From: Neofusicoccum parvum
Lineage: Eukaryota; Ascomycota; Dothideomycetes; Botryosphaeriales; Botryosphaeriaceae
DNA: 64,000 nucleotides
Reading direction: 5' to 3'
Assembly (NCBI GenBank): GCA_020912385.1
Contig: CP087215.1
Coordinates: forward strand, 558,001-622,000
In this document: positions 46,040 through 57,879 of the stretch, piece after piece
How the letters are laid out: every line of letters starts with the position of its first letter
Position numbering within the stretch: position 1 is the first letter of the stretch
Made by a program: the position numbers and the translations under genes
Notes under the pieces: model-generated
The model's input: the letters and a program-made list of their open reading frames with translations, nothing else
Databases searched by the model: none
Told to the model about the DNA's origin: nothing

Positions 46040-47820
46040 GGCGTTGCGCTGTTTTCCGTGCACCCGCATGGCCGTTGATATTGAAATGATGAATTCTACG
46101 CACCACACCCATTCTCTGCACACGACCGTCCAAGTGACTGCCCAGCACCCACATGCTTCAACATGGACCGTGCACGTCGTGCCGGCGTTTGACGTTGCTC
46201 GTGTCCACGCGAATTGGAAGTTTAGTGATCCGGCACGCCATGTCTCCCTCTAAATTTTAGCTGCCGCCCGCACGACCCTCCGCACCACCGGCCCCCGCTA
46301 TACGCTATCTACACTACGATAGCCGCCCATTACACGTCTACTCTTGGCTGCTTGTCTTTCCGCCAAAGTCCGTGGCTTGACAACGGATCATTCCGCTCGT
46401 ATATAGATTATCGTGCTGACGACACAGAAGGGATCACCATACACTCTCAAATCAAAAGGCCAGACGTCGTCATGAGTGTGGTCTGATTTCCCCACAGCAC
46501 GGCTGTGTTTCGCAGACCATCCTTGCGCTTTGCGGAAACAAGTAGCAACTTCTGTGTACTTGGCGAGCATGTTGTCTCAGCGCTTAGCAGTGCACGGCCC
46601 TCGGCAACGACCGATTCCGGGAGGAGTATTCCCTTCGCTGCTAACAATCTGCAAGCCATCCTCGGCTACGGAACATGTGGCCATACCTCGGAAACGGCAA
46701 ATAAACTCTCAGATAAACTCGAAATTATTATTGCTGATGCTAGACTGGCGAATATGAAATGTGTCAGCGGCATCCCACCGGCTCAGGCACCCGCCGCCAA
46801 CGTTTGCCGGAATATCTGGGCAACCACGTGGATCTGCAGATCGGAATATAGGCTTGTAGTGCCTGGAACATCTTTGATGCGCCTAAATCCCAGCTCATGT
46901 ATAAGATCTGTCAGCCAAGGATTCGGACAGGGTTGTCCGACCGAAAAGAGAAAGTCCATGCAGTCAGCTTCAAGGTTGAGAAGTGGCGAAGTGACCCAGG
47001 AACAAAAAAAATCCCCGAATGATATCGTTAGCATGGGAAAATTCCAGACACTTTAAATCTCAGGATAATCCCCGCGGGAGGCCATTTGGTGTCCGTAGTT
47101 GACTACCTGTCCGGAAGCCACCCGGTGAAGAAGGGATGAAGATGGAAAGAAATTAATCGAAGTTGACGGACGGGAGCGCTTTGCTATACTCCGAAGCCAA
47201 TCAGATAAACAAACGCTCATAATATGTCAAGAATGCTTGCGAATTTACTAAGTCCAGCCCATGGCATGCCGCTTGATTCATGGAACTCCTGCACAGCCAT
47301 TCAATCAGCTGGCCTTAGTAGGGCCGATTCATTGACATTTAAGAGAATCAGGGAATGTGAATGGTGGATGCGGTTGAACCGTGTTCACAAATTGCCCGCC
47401 TTGCAGATTGTATCCTCACGGGCTTGACGCTATCGAGTCAGAATCTCTCACCGTTGAACATGCACACCACTGAAGGAAGGAAATGGTGAGTAGAAGAAAC
47501 TTTGCCAATGAGTTACATCACCCACATGAAACAACATTGATGACGGTTATGTCTGGCGCAGAAGCTTCAAGCTATCAGGCAGTCCAAACTGATAAATTAT
47601 GCAAACCATTGATGAGGCAGATTTAGACCCCTGAGTCCTTCAAAGCGGGAGATGCAGACCAAAGGCGGCCCATCAAGGGCCAACCTGGGTGCGATCACTG
47701 TGAACGGGACTGTAAGATGTTCAACTATTTGTCTAGTAGCATGTTGGAGCTTCGTGTGCCTTTACAGCGAAGGCTCAAGGACGATGGAGCGAAACTCCTC
47801 TGATAGTAACGAGAACCGCC
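46040..47820. other. Gene-poor interval with possible minus-strand relics
   Basis: No supported gene. Minus-strand frames at 46,447-46,659 and 46,783-47,034 (LTDLIHELGFRRIKDVPG) look coding-like but are short and separated by stops. They may be decayed exons of one gene. The remainder, 47,060-47,820, shows nothing. Confidence 0.3.
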
Positions 47821-48585
47821 TTAAACATCTCCAAACGTAGCCGCCGCACCAACGCTTTCAAGAGGAATAACCCTCTCGCGCCCACGAGGACCACAACCTC
47901 GACTCAAAGCAGCGCTCATCATCAATCCGGCGAAAATGCTCCATGAGACGCAATTTCGCAGTATGATCTCCGAATCCCGACCCAAGACTAATGCCGTAGA
48001 AATCACAAGCAACACCACCGCGGCAGTGATAGGATTTTGGTAGCGCCAGTGTCTGTGCTGGCTGTGCCACCACGTCGCGGCCGCCGAGTATGCAAAGCAT
48101 ATTACCAATATCGTTATAGCATAAGGCCTCCAGTAACACCGGTCGCCGTTTCCCATGAGTATCCAAAGGTCCGAGCAGAAAGGCAAAGGGTTGTGTATCC
48201 AAAAGGTGCTGACCATCGAGGACGTGATCATCATGATGGACGCAGCGAAGAGGTACGCCGGAATTGAAGGCTGGTGGAGATGAGATTGTGATCGGGTTGG
48301 GGAGGGCTGAATGAATGATGTGACATCGTGTTCGCGATAGGGAGTTCTGGAAAATGTCAACGTTGTGCCGAAGGATGGAGCATACTGTGAGACGTTTACT
48401 CACATCTCAGGAGAGACTTCTTCGCGTATTGTATGAAGGTGCTCTCTTTTCTCCTGTGCGGCTGACCCTGTACTGACATTCCGAACCGTTTGGGTAAAAT
48501 TCGACAGCAACATAGTTCGATTTGCTTCCATCATATCGATGTTCTCTTTAGCTTCCTTTCTCTGTCCCATGCAGAATTGTGACAT
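47821..48585 (-). CDS. Small four-pass membrane protein, unknown function
   Basis: Exons 48,404-48,585 and 47,821-48,346 (235 aa); the 57-bp intron has GTGAGT and a GTTGACAT-like branch site, and the frame is continuous across it (EVSPEI then TPYREHD). The soluble N-terminal part is charged and helical (GQRKEAKENIDMMEANRTML). Four hydrophobic segments follow: AYLFAASIMMITSSMVSTFW, YAITILVICFAYSAAATWW, AAVVLLVISTALVL and WSIFAGLMMSAAL. The start ATG at 48,583-48,585 is the first in frame after the upstream non-ATG region; an extra 5' exon cannot be excluded. No family is recognised. The layout (cytosolic stalk plus membrane bundle) resembles many fungal orphan membrane proteins. Confidence 0.55.
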
Positions 48586-49627
48586 GAGGAGGCTGCTTAG
48601 GCTACTCAAAGGTTTTCAAGTGGTTTTCGGTGTTGAAGAGGGACCGTGATTGACAAGGCTGATGCTAGAGTCTAGCTGCTCCTGTAGGTTTCATCCGGCT
48701 GGTCCCAGTCTCATCAAGTGGGCCTCGCACTAGGTTTACGTTTCGCAGTGTTCTAGACGACGAGCGAAGAAGTGAGAAGTTGAAAAATAGTTGAACAGTC
48801 CAAGGCCATGTGTTACCGCGCTGCAGCCTGGAGCTGGCTGGTAAACCGTGTGATCACTCATCAGTCTCTCACAGATGTTGCGCATCTCTTGCTTATCTGG
48901 CTGCAAGCCACTCTCGTATTGCGGTGAAGCGGGGCCGCGGGGGCGGCGCCTAACTCTGCGCAGCTCTACGCCGATGCAGAACTGGAGATCTACATCCCAT
49001 CTCACAAATTCGGCAACAGACCCGCGCGAACGAATCTCTTTGGCCCTGACGATCTTGTTCAAGGTATGCATGACGCTATTCTATAGCAGCATATATGCCC
49101 ACAAAAACGGATGAATGTGTATTTAGGAAGCCTCACGTCGTAGTGTAGTGCTTTCAATAACAATTAGCTGGACGCTTGTTGCGTGTACTCCACTGGAGGC
49201 TTGGCCAACTGTACTGCGCAAGCAGCCATCTTCTGGGCTTTCCAACTTAAGGCTTGCATGTTGTCGATAAGGCATTGTGTATCAACATCTTCACCAATTA
49301 GCTTGGTACCCGCTAAATACCATAATTCCCAACAGTGGCAAATGGCTCAGCTGAAGGTGGATTCTGGGTGACACAAACACGCAAGACGCGCGTTTCTTTG
49401 CAGCACCAAAACGCCAGCAATGGCCTCTCCGAATCACAATCCAGATCAACAGTATGGGGGCCAACATCATCCCCGAGCAGGATCTTATTCCCGTTTGATG
49501 AGAAAGGGCGAACGCTTGCTAATGAGGCTGGTATTCATTACTGACGTGGATATATGATCATTGAGGGCCTCATTGTCCATCACCAGCAAACAATGCTGCT
49601 CTATGAATTTTGAGCCTGGCTTTGAAA
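48586..49627. other. Intergenic interval, nothing recognised
   Basis: Divergent promoter region between the four-pass protein (-) and the lectin-like gene (+). Short frames only. Confidence 0.4.
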
Positions 49628-51362
49628 ATGACCACTCCAAACCCGGGCCAAGTAAGTGAGCCGGTCTCTCCTATCGAGTCGGAAGCACCAGATTTCACTC
49701 CCACCAGCCTTGAAGCTTCCCAAAAGGCTACAGATAATGCCGATACGCCATCATTCATCCGAGGCTCCTCCGATAGCCGGATCGGACTGGCTGGTGAGCC
49801 TCAAGTCCAGCAGTCTACCGGCACTCACCCTATCGATACTCGGCCCACCGGGCCCGAATCTACCAACACTGAGCCTACCGTCGACACTGTTACCCAGTTG
49901 GACGAGACACCCGCTGCCGCCAGGACCGACATACATGACAAGCCTCCTCAGTATGAAAGTTATCCCGAAGTCTATTATGCTGAAAATGCCCAAGATAACC
50001 AATTGCCTCAAGTTGTGTACGATCGCAGCTTCCCACAGGTGTCTTACGACAGCCACCCCGAGGCCTACAACCAGGAAGGATCCACATTGGAGGCCTTGAG
50101 ACAACGAAAAGAGAGGAAAACTTGCGGCTTGCCCAAGAAATGGTTCTGGGCCGTCCTCGCCACCGTTATCGGGGTGGTCGTCGTTGCCGCCATCGTCGGA
50201 GGAGTGGTTGGATCGAGATCCAGGAACTCAAAGAAGGGCACCAGCTTCATGCCAACAACTGCACTGGCGGCAGTCAACTACACAGAGACGACCGGAGTAC
50301 AGCACCGTCGTGTTTACTTCCAGGCTGATGACCGCTCTCTCTATCAGTCGGCATGGGACTCGAACTCCCAGAAATGGGACGTGTCACCTCTCAATCCCAA
50401 CAACTCGCCTGGACCTGAGATCAAGCCGGGCACGCCGCTGGCTGCTTATGTCTACAATGACCAGTCGCATGTGAGTAATGTACGCTGAAACATGATGCAA
50501 TTGCGACTAACATTCTATTCTTGAAGAGTACGCTCGAATTCCATGTCTTCTTTCTGGACACTGAGAACAGGATCTGGGAACGTGGCACACCGAATGCTGA
50601 CGACATGTGGGGATCCCAAGTATCCAAAGTTTTGGCGGGGAACTATACTACGAGCAACGATTCAGACATCGCGGTTTACGCAGCTGGCTGCGAGGATTGG
50701 TGTGCTTCAACATCGGTAATCGTGTGGCAGGGTGCTGAGGGTAAGCTTTGGTCCTCCGGCTTCATCACCAACTACGGTTGGTGGGCGTACCAGGCAGGTG
50801 TGGATGCAGACCATCCTCTACTTTCTGGTAGTAGTTTATCCTTGGTGCCGATCTGGGGAAATCAGTCTGACGGCGAACTGCTGTCTGTGTACGCAAACAC
50901 TGGGAATTTGTCGAGGTTTGTTTTCAACACTACGGAAAAGTGGGAAAATGGATGGACCTATGATGGTATGCACTCCTACGAGACTATGAAGAACCGAGAA
51001 GGCCTACTGATCATGTTTGCCTAGGCAACTTCACCGGAGGCCTGGATCCAGATGCAACAATCACGAGCTTCTCGCAGGGGTACAATGGAGGAAACAACAC
51101 GTCGTCTGACATTGAAGCTCTGGCAACTAAGCCTGGTGTACCCGGTGGCGGCGTCTCTTTGTGGGACTCGGAGTTTTCTGCGCACGACCTTTTCAACAAT
51201 ACCAACACGTCTTTGTTGTCATCCATTTCCAATTATTCTTCCATTGCTGCAACAGGTGCTGGAGGAGTATACGCTGTTGAAGGGGACCAGCTAATCGAAT
51301 GGCAATGGCAACATAGTAGTCGATCCTTCAAAAAGATAGGGATCGTAAAAACAGACATCTAG
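49628..51362 (+). CDS. Type II membrane protein with lectin-like (fucose-lectin type) ectodomain
   Basis: Exons 49,628-50,470; 50,527-50,965; 51,025-51,362 (539 aa); introns of 56 and 59 bp. The start is the ATG at 49,628 (MTTPNPGQVSEP). Residues 1-165 are Pro/Thr/Ser/Tyr-rich and predicted cytosolic. A basic KK lies before one membrane helix, FWAVLATVIGVVVVAAIVGG, at about 172-195. The remaining ~340 residues lie outside and carry several N-glycosylation sequons. They have repeating blades with aromatic cores, such as RVYFQADDRSLYQSAWD, NRIWERGTPNADDMW and GKLWSSGFITNYGWW. These resemble AAL-type fucose-binding beta-propellers. I call this lectin-like by pattern only. It may act as a surface sugar-binding or wall-sensing protein. 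Confidence 0.6.
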
Positions 51363-51668
51363 AAATGAAGTTCAGAACGGTAGGAGAAGAGGGGATATAG
51401 GTGTAGCAGTACAATGATCTTATGTAGCAATGACGCTTTCGTGACACTAAACACTATTCACCCACTTCCCGAGTAAAATGTATCCAACCACTCTGCGTAG
51501 TAACATGTTCGTTCCCTTAGAGTGTGAAACCTTCTCGCGGGGTTGGTAACCGAGCAACACGGTAGTGCTCAACTGCAAAAAAAGTATTTCGTATATCATC
51601 GTTATCTACAGGTCGTCTTGGCACCCCGTAACCCTTCGCCGCCCCAAACACCCCCACATCCCACCTAA

Positions 51669-51977
51669 CTAAGCAGGAATCAACCTGACATGCACCCCGT
51701 TATTTATTGTCAGCAATAGTGTGAGCTGCTCCCTCCACTCCGTCCCATCGAGACTCTCAATCCCTTTGAACGCGTGCATTAGCCTCGCAATCGTGTACGA
51801 CGACTCCGTCAGCGCAAACTTCTGGCCCGGGCAAATGCGCGGCCCGCCGTTGAACGGCAGGAATTTCCAGCCGGGCCTGAGGTCCCCCCAGCGCTCCGGA
51901 CGGAAGTCCTCGGCATCGGGGCCGAAGAACTCCGGGCGGCGGTGCATCACGAAGGTGCTGTTGGTGTTCTCACCCAT
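51669..51977 (-). pseudogene. Cytochrome P450 C-terminal remnant (CYP52-like)
   Basis: About 100 residues of a P450. VMHRRPEFFGPDAEDFRPERW covers the PERF region, and FNGGPRICPGQKFAL is the heme loop with its Cys ligand; the stop is at 51,669. The pattern resembles the CYP52 alkane/fatty-acid hydroxylase group. A plausible splice acceptor (CTCCTCTAG) sits just upstream at 51,978. No P450 sequence (I-helix, ExxR) could be found in the next 600 bp, where about 400 aa should lie. The gene is therefore truncated at its 5' side, or the upstream exons were replaced. Confidence 0.65.
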
Positions 51978-52617
51978 CTAGAGGAGACAGCGAACCGACA
52001 TGTCAAAATAAGTGATAGAGACACGACACAGAACGAACTTATTTCCATAGCAAAGATCTTGAAAGAGAAGCACATGAGAGCTGGGCAAAGGGCGATCACA
52101 GCCCGGAAGTGATCGACAAATTCATTAATAGGGCTTTTTTGGGCCCTGGCTGGGGTGGGTTGTTCGAGCAGAAAGACAATGAGCTGCTCGGGATCAAAGG
52201 ACTAGACAGGAACGGCCTAAAGAGCATTGTGCAGACGGCCATGGCGGCGTAGAAACCTGAAAGAATTTGCGAACATTTCTTCCATGTCGTTTCAGTACAG
52301 GAAATTGAGAGGGGGGAGTTTGAAAATTTATTAAGATGGCCACTTGGTGTTCCAGAGACATCTGGATGAATTTTCACTCCCATGGAAAACTGACGCAGTA
52401 AAGGTGGTCTTCAATAGCCTATCACATTTCAAGCTCACTACCTTGAAACCTATTAAAACCTCCACCAAATCCATACAAAAAAAGCAAAGGGGGGATCTTG
52501 GGGAATGCAGGGCAATATTATTAGTGAGGTGGAAAGGGGGGAAAATCAAGAAAACAAAAACCGCATGGGAGTATGCATCCGCTCATTCAACCAGGAGATC
52601 ACCAAATATGAGCCCAA
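51978..52617. other. Interval that should hold the missing P450 exons; no gene seen
   Basis: Minus-strand frames (for example LIVFLLEQPTPARAQKSPIN around 52,120-52,200) do not resemble P450 sequence. It also holds the 3' flank of the next gene. Confidence 0.35.
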
Positions 52618-55449
52618 TCAGTTGCCACCCTGCTGGCCATTCTGCAAAAAGGCCTGAACATGCTGGCCACCCTGCTGACCAACGACAGATCCAGATACAC
52701 TGGGGAACGCGAGACCCGGGTGGGCAAACTGCGGGTAAACCTGATGTTGTTGCTGGTGAATGATATGCTGCTGCTGCTGACGATAGGCCTGCTGATGGTA
52801 CCAGGCATGCTGCTGGTGATAAGCCTGTTGGTAGTAGTAGGCCTGCTGCTGCTGGTGATAGGCCTCCATGTACGTCTGTTGATAACGCTGATCCGGACGA
52901 TAGCGACGGCGTGCCTCGGCCCTCTTCGTGGCAGTGGCCCTCACGTCCCGCAGATGCTCGTATGGGCCGAGCAGCATCTCGTTCTGCCTCAGCCGCGCTC
53001 GCTCCTCCTCCTCATTCAACCCTCCGCTCCGGAACTTTGCGGCCACCTTCTTTTCAACCCTATTCAGCTCACGCTCCGCTCCCTTGAAGTAATCAGCGAC
53101 TATGGTTCCATCGTCTCGGCACGCGCGAGGCTCGGCATGGAGGATGTATCGCGCCCTGTCCTTTGAGTGTACAGCCCACTCGATCTGCTGCTTCTCCCAC
53201 TTCTCGGTCGTGTTCTTCCGCTCAAGATAGAGAGGCGAGCGGTCAGTCCAGCCTGCCCATTTGGGGTTGCGTTCCTGGCCGAGAGCCGAGAGCATTTCAG
53301 CCTGCCAGCCATGCATCACCGCCACCTTCCGACGGGGCAGCTGACGGTAAGGATACGGATTATTTCCAGCACTGCGAGATCTCGGGAGGACCTGGTAAGC
53401 AACGGCGGACCCGAAGTGCGGCAGGGAATTGGTGCGAAGATGTAGCGCCGGTGCCATCGGCAGCAGCGAGACTCCAATATTGCCCGTTGGGGTAGGCGTG
53501 TTAGCAGTATGGCCAGTTTGGCTCGCTCCAGTGTGCCTGTAATTGTTGTTCGCCTTCGCATGGTTGGTCTTACCCTTGCCTCTGCGCCGCAACTGCTCTT
53601 CTTCGGACAGAATGATCGGCTCAGCACGATCTGGGCAAAGGAACTCCAACTGGAGTTCACCTTTGCTGAAGTAATCGCAGAAGGTCTTCCAGTAAGTCAA
53701 GTCCACGCCTTTACCAGCCAGGAGTGGGATCTTGCCGCCGCGGTAGAAGCGGAGGCAAGTTAAGCGCTGACCTTCGTGGACAGACACGGTGTCGTTGTCG
53801 GAATTGCCGACTTCAATGTCTTGATTGTCAAAGTAACAAACCTTCCAGTGGCCTTCGGTGGTGTTCACCTTGGTGGATAGACGTTGGGGCTGTGGACGAA
53901 CGCCGAAATTCTCCTGGCCGGTAACCTGTATATCACGGTAACCGCAAATCTGCCTTTTTGTGCGCAACCGACCGCGTGCCTTATACTTGGCGTACGCTCT
54001 GGAATCACTCAAGTGGAACCGCACGTTCCGAGGAGGCTGCAGACGTACCTGATATATGGGAGCCAGCGGCTTGCGGCCAAGACCGGGCCTGCTTCGCGAC
54101 ATCTTGTCAACCTTGTCATTGGAAAGCGCCTCTCTCTCTGGTCCCAGAGTTTCCTTGAATTTGGTCACATGAGCAGAAGGCCATGCGATGATCTGCCACG
54201 GATGTTGAACCGTCGCACCGCCCGTCGCCGTCCCAACATCTGGGCCCTGGCCGCGCCGCTTCTTCGCCACGTGGGGCCCACCTCCATGCGTCATACCGTT
54301 CGGCATATCTGGGCCGCGCACATTGCCAGTCGGGACCAGCTGCGGCTTCTCGCGAATGAACAGGACCGTCCAGATGTTAGGGTTAGAGGTCGAGGTCTCG
54401 TGGTATATGCCGTGGTCGATGTCCAAACCCTTGCCGGAGTTCGTCGCGATCTCGGCCTCGAACATCTTAATCTCCGCGACATCGTAACCAGAACAAATGG
54501 TGAGCAGCACCGTTGACTTCTCAAGCCCAGGGGGACTGATGGTGCCACAAGGCAATGTACGCGCAGTGACAGAGTTGATGGGGATCTCGCGGGGTTGCAA
54601 CAGGCGAAGACCCTGATAGTACATGTTGCCATACAGAAACCACTGCTCAAACAGCTGCTCGAGATTTGGGATAACATTGCGTGGCGCGGTATTTTTTTGA
54701 TGAGTAGTGACGTTGTGCTGGCCTGCTTTGATGAAAGGAACAATGTTGTGAAAAGGCGTAAAGTCTGGATCATCTTCGCCCTCTGCATCTGTGTCATGGC
54801 TAATCTCGCGGCGATGAAGGTTGAAGTCCCTGCTCTTTGCTCTGGGAGTGGGACTGTCGTCCTCGGCGCCCGACCTATCGCCTGTCAGGTCCACCAACTC
54901 AATTCCATTGGCACATGTGGCCTGAGATGCTTGCGGGACTGGCGCTGGCGCCTGCGGAAACCTGAAGCCCGGAAGGTTCGGGTGGTATGTTCCACCCAGA
55001 CAGAGTCTGTCATGCACCTTACGTCTCTTGCCCGTAAACTTCTGGTTAGGTAGCGCGCGGGGCGGATGGATTGCCTTGGATGAAGAACCCTCACTCATCG
55101 GCAGGGCTGCTGACGTCGCCGGATTAGGAAAGTTCAGGCAACCAGGTGAAGTTTCATTGGTGTGGCCATGGTGAACATTGCGGTTTTCGGGTACACAATA
55201 CATCTGGTTGGTGACTACAGGTTGAGGCTGCATCTGTGAAGGAACAGGGCCGTTACGCTGTTCAGCTGGTGCTGGAGGAGCTGCGGCGCGCGGCGGGAGC
55301 GGAGGCGCATCGAAGGGCGTGCTTGCGTCGCCGGCCAGGACATCTTGTAAAGCCCAAGAACGCTCTTCGACGCGTGGTCTGCGGTGATTGAGGCGCTTCT
55401 GGTCGGCGGCCCTCTGCCTCCACAAGCTGACGCGGTCGAGCTTCGGCAT
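52618..55449 (-). CDS. Large low-complexity protein with SUMO-interaction-like motif and Q/Y/H-rich tail
   Basis: 943 aa, uninterrupted. The start at 55,449 (MPKLDRVSLWRQ) is preferred over upstream in-frame codons that read as basic low-complexity sequence. Residues 1-180 are Pro/Gln/Asn-rich with a possible nuclear signal (GKRRKVH, about 140). At about 183-190 IELVDLTGD fits a SUMO-interacting motif followed by acidic residues. The middle is better ordered, with LEQLFEQWFLYGNMYYQG and VHEGQRLTCLRFYRGGKI. Around 600-680 is WKTFCDYFSKGELQLEFLCP. A charged helical stretch (AERELNRVEKKVAAKF) precedes a tail of about 80 residues rich in Gln, Tyr and His, prion-like. No enzyme domain is recognised. 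A nuclear scaffold role is a guess. Confidence 0.7.
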   Translation of the reverse strand: MPKLDRVSLWRQRAADQKRLNHRRPRVEERSWALQDVLAGDASTPFDAPPLPPRAAAPPAPAEQRNGPVPSQMQPQPVVTNQMYCVPENRNVHHGHTNETSPGCLNFPNPATSAALPMSEGSSSKAIHPPRALPNQKFTGKRRKVHDRLCLGGTYHPNLPGFRFPQAPAPVPQASQATCANGIELVDLTGDRSGAEDDSPTPRAKSRDFNLHRREISHDTDAEGEDDPDFTPFHNIVPFIKAGQHNVTTHQKNTAPRNVIPNLEQLFEQWFLYGNMYYQGLRLLQPREIPINSVTARTLPCGTISPPGLEKSTVLLTICSGYDVAEIKMFEAEIATNSGKGLDIDHGIYHETSTSNPNIWTVLFIREKPQLVPTGNVRGPDMPNGMTHGGGPHVAKKRRGQGPDVGTATGGATVQHPWQIIAWPSAHVTKFKETLGPEREALSNDKVDKMSRSRPGLGRKPLAPIYQVRLQPPRNVRFHLSDSRAYAKYKARGRLRTKRQICGYRDIQVTGQENFGVRPQPQRLSTKVNTTEGHWKVCYFDNQDIEVGNSDNDTVSVHEGQRLTCLRFYRGGKIPLLAGKGVDLTYWKTFCDYFSKGELQLEFLCPDRAEPIILSEEEQLRRRGKGKTNHAKANNNYRHTGASQTGHTANTPTPTGNIGVSLLPMAPALHLRTNSLPHFGSAVAYQVLPRSRSAGNNPYPYRQLPRRKVAVMHGWQAEMLSALGQERNPKWAGWTDRSPLYLERKNTTEKWEKQQIEWAVHSKDRARYILHAEPRACRDDGTIVADYFKGAERELNRVEKKVAAKFRSGGLNEEEERARLRQNEMLLGPYEHLRDVRATATKRAEARRRYRPDQRYQQTYMEAYHQQQQAYYYQQAYHQQHAWYHQQAYRQQQQHIIHQQQHQVYPQFAHPGLAFPSVSGSVVGQQGGQHVQAFLQNGQQGGN

Positions 55450-56404
55450 GGCGAAGGGAGCGCGGCGGACCGAGCGGCGTCGTTGTTGGTTGAGGAAACG
55501 AATGTGTTGGACGGTTGGAGGGCGCCGATGAGTTTTTCGGAGTAGAAGAAGGGAAAGTGGCGCGCGGCGGCGCGGTCGTTTTGCGGCGAAGAAAGCTAAA
55601 GAAACGTTTGCAAGAAGTGCGTAGCTGACGTCCAAGGTGAGGCTCCGGGCTTCACTTCAGACGCACGGCCCTTCGACCGCAGCAACGGCAGGCATGAGGC
55701 CGCGCCAAAGTCTTCAGGGTCCAGAGTGAGGTAGAGATGCTGTGATGATCTTCATACGGCTGCTCTAAGGCCTCTCTGTCGTAGTGGAGACCCTACGTGT
55801 GGGCGGTCATGGGACCCTACCATCCAGGGACGTCGCCTAATCTGAGCGCGACCCCGTTTACCACATATACAGTTCGCCTTAGGCTGCACTACCAGTCCAG
55901 TCGGACTTGCGACCCCCGACTGCTTGCGTCGGAACAGCTGCACAGTACTTCAACGGTCGGATACCCTATACACTGGGAGTTGCAGCACTCATGCAGCCAC
56001 AAAGGGCAGCGGACGACAAAAGCCCAATTCGCATGAGCAGTGTAGTCTCTCTTGTGACTTTGGCTTTCTACAGGACGTACTGCTAGCTGAGAAAGGCCAT
56101 GAACGCGTCCTTGTCGTGCGGCAACGTTGAACGAGGTCACATGACTTGAACACTCCCAGAAATCTCATCATTTACGGGATTGACATACCTGTGCGGCAAC
56201 GCATCATGTTCTCCAAGCCTTCAAGTACAGTGCACACCCACACATCTCGGAATCAACCGAAGCTAGCTAGCATCCGTCACACGGGCGCAAGAAGCATTCA
56301 TAAGTCATGACGCTGAACGTCAGCATTACTATTTCAGACCATTTTGAGCGGCTCTGGCCAGATTTTCCGAGATATCTTCATCAAAAATTACTCCTCCCAT
56401 GTCT
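55450..56404. other. Intergenic interval, nothing recognised
   Basis: Promoter of the low-complexity protein gene (-) and 3' flank of the epimerase gene (-). Overlapping short frames at 55,752-56,171 have no motif. Confidence 0.4.
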
Positions 56405-57879
56405 CTACAACTCCGACTTGTAGTCGTTGCCCGAGTCGGCGACCGAGAACTTGTAAATGGCCTCCAAGACATACGGCGGATCCTCGGGGCCGAAGATTTG
56501 CTTCTTGTTGCGCTGCCATTCGGGCTGGTTGATGCCGTCGATCCAGTCCTCCACTTCCATGACGATGCAGCCGTACTTCTCAACAACGCGAGGGCGGCTC
56601 TCGTCATCGAAGAATCCTTGGGTGTTTTTGAGGGTCAGAGTGCCTGGTAAAGTCAGCGAAGCCCATCAGTGAGTTTCAAGCTCGAGAAGATCCAGGAAAG
56701 CCTACCGTTCTGGCCGCCGCAAGAGTACATCTGGAAAGCGTCCTGGTCCGTGTAGACATCCACCGTGATACCGGTGAAATCGCTCGAGAGACTGGCCACA
56801 GGGCCGGTGGTGCGCCAGTCATAAGGCCCGTTCTGCGCACGATTGACAATGAATGCATTGTCGTAACCCGTGCAGTTGGTTCCGCAGTTGCCGAGAATCT
56901 CGGGGTCGTCGAAACTCGCACCGATTTGCTTGGGTGCACTCCAGAAGTCATTGACCGAACCCTGCAGATTGGGGAGGATGGTGCCATCGGGAATCAGGAT
57001 GCCGTCTACGCCTATGCGCTGGCCGGAGTAGGGCAAGGAGAAGGTATGATTGAGAGCCGTTGCCGTGTCGTTGTTCTGAAACGCGTCCAGGTTCCAGTAC
57101 GTCTTGGAGAAGGTCAGAAAAAACCCGCAGACTACCGCAATACTCTTCTTCCGCGGTGACCTAAACAACTTACATGAGAGCTCAGCATAATGGGCGTCTT
57201 CTTGGTGAGCGCGGTGGCAATCATCTTCAGGTGCCATGTGTAGGGGGTCACGGTGTATGTGATGTAGCTCACGACGTCTCCGGGGAAGCCCATCTCTCCA
57301 TCGGGATCGAGGATGGAGAAGGTGATGGAGCTGTCGGTGTGAGACTCAACGGTGAAATTGCGCTGCAGGACGGGTCAGCATCCTTGCGGCCCAAGGAACG
57401 CGGAACGGGAACCCACGAAATCCCAGCCATTCGAGCCGCCATGGAGCGTGTCAAGCCCACCGTTTTCGTTGGCATCGACCTTGTACTCGGTACCATCGAT
57501 CACGAAGGAGCTGTTCTTGATGCGGTTCGCGTAGCGTCCTGGATTGTGTCAGCCACACCCGCCCGCCATGCTGAGTGGCTTGAAACAAAGTGGATGAAAA
57601 AAAAAAGCCAGCGGCGGACAACGTACCAGGCACACCGCCCAGATGCGGGTGCAATTTGTCGACAGAATAGTAGCTTGCGTTGTCGAATCCCAGCACGATG
57701 TCGCGCTCAACGCCGTTGGTGTCGTTGATGAAGAGATTGGAAATGGAGGCGCCGTAGGGGATGAACTTGGCACGGATGCCCTCGGCGGAAATGGTGTACT
57801 TGCCGTCGGCGTCCTGGGCACGGGCAGCGGAGAGCAGCAGCGAGGAGGCGGCGGCGGCCAGAACGCTGAACGAGACCAT
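56405..57879 (-). CDS. Secreted aldose 1-epimerase (mutarotase)
   Basis: Interconverts alpha and beta anomers of aldoses. Exons 57,627-57,879; 57,417-57,538; 57,174-57,362; 56,706-57,102; 56,405-56,643 (399 aa); introns of 88, 54, 71 and 62 bp. A signal peptide (MVSFSVLAAAASSLLLSAARAQ) marks it as extracellular. The family pattern is clear. It starts with IPYGASISNLFI and IVLGFDNASYY. The sugar-site GRYANRI is completed over the first splice. DTLHGGSNGWDFRNFTV includes the His of the active site. Next comes LSSHTYWNLDAF. The C-terminal VMEVEDWIDGINQPEWQ and GPEDPPYVLEAIYKF fall where the catalytic Glu is expected. An in-frame ATG lies 33 nt upstream (57,912), but the shorter start gives a better signal peptide. 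Confidence 0.9.
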
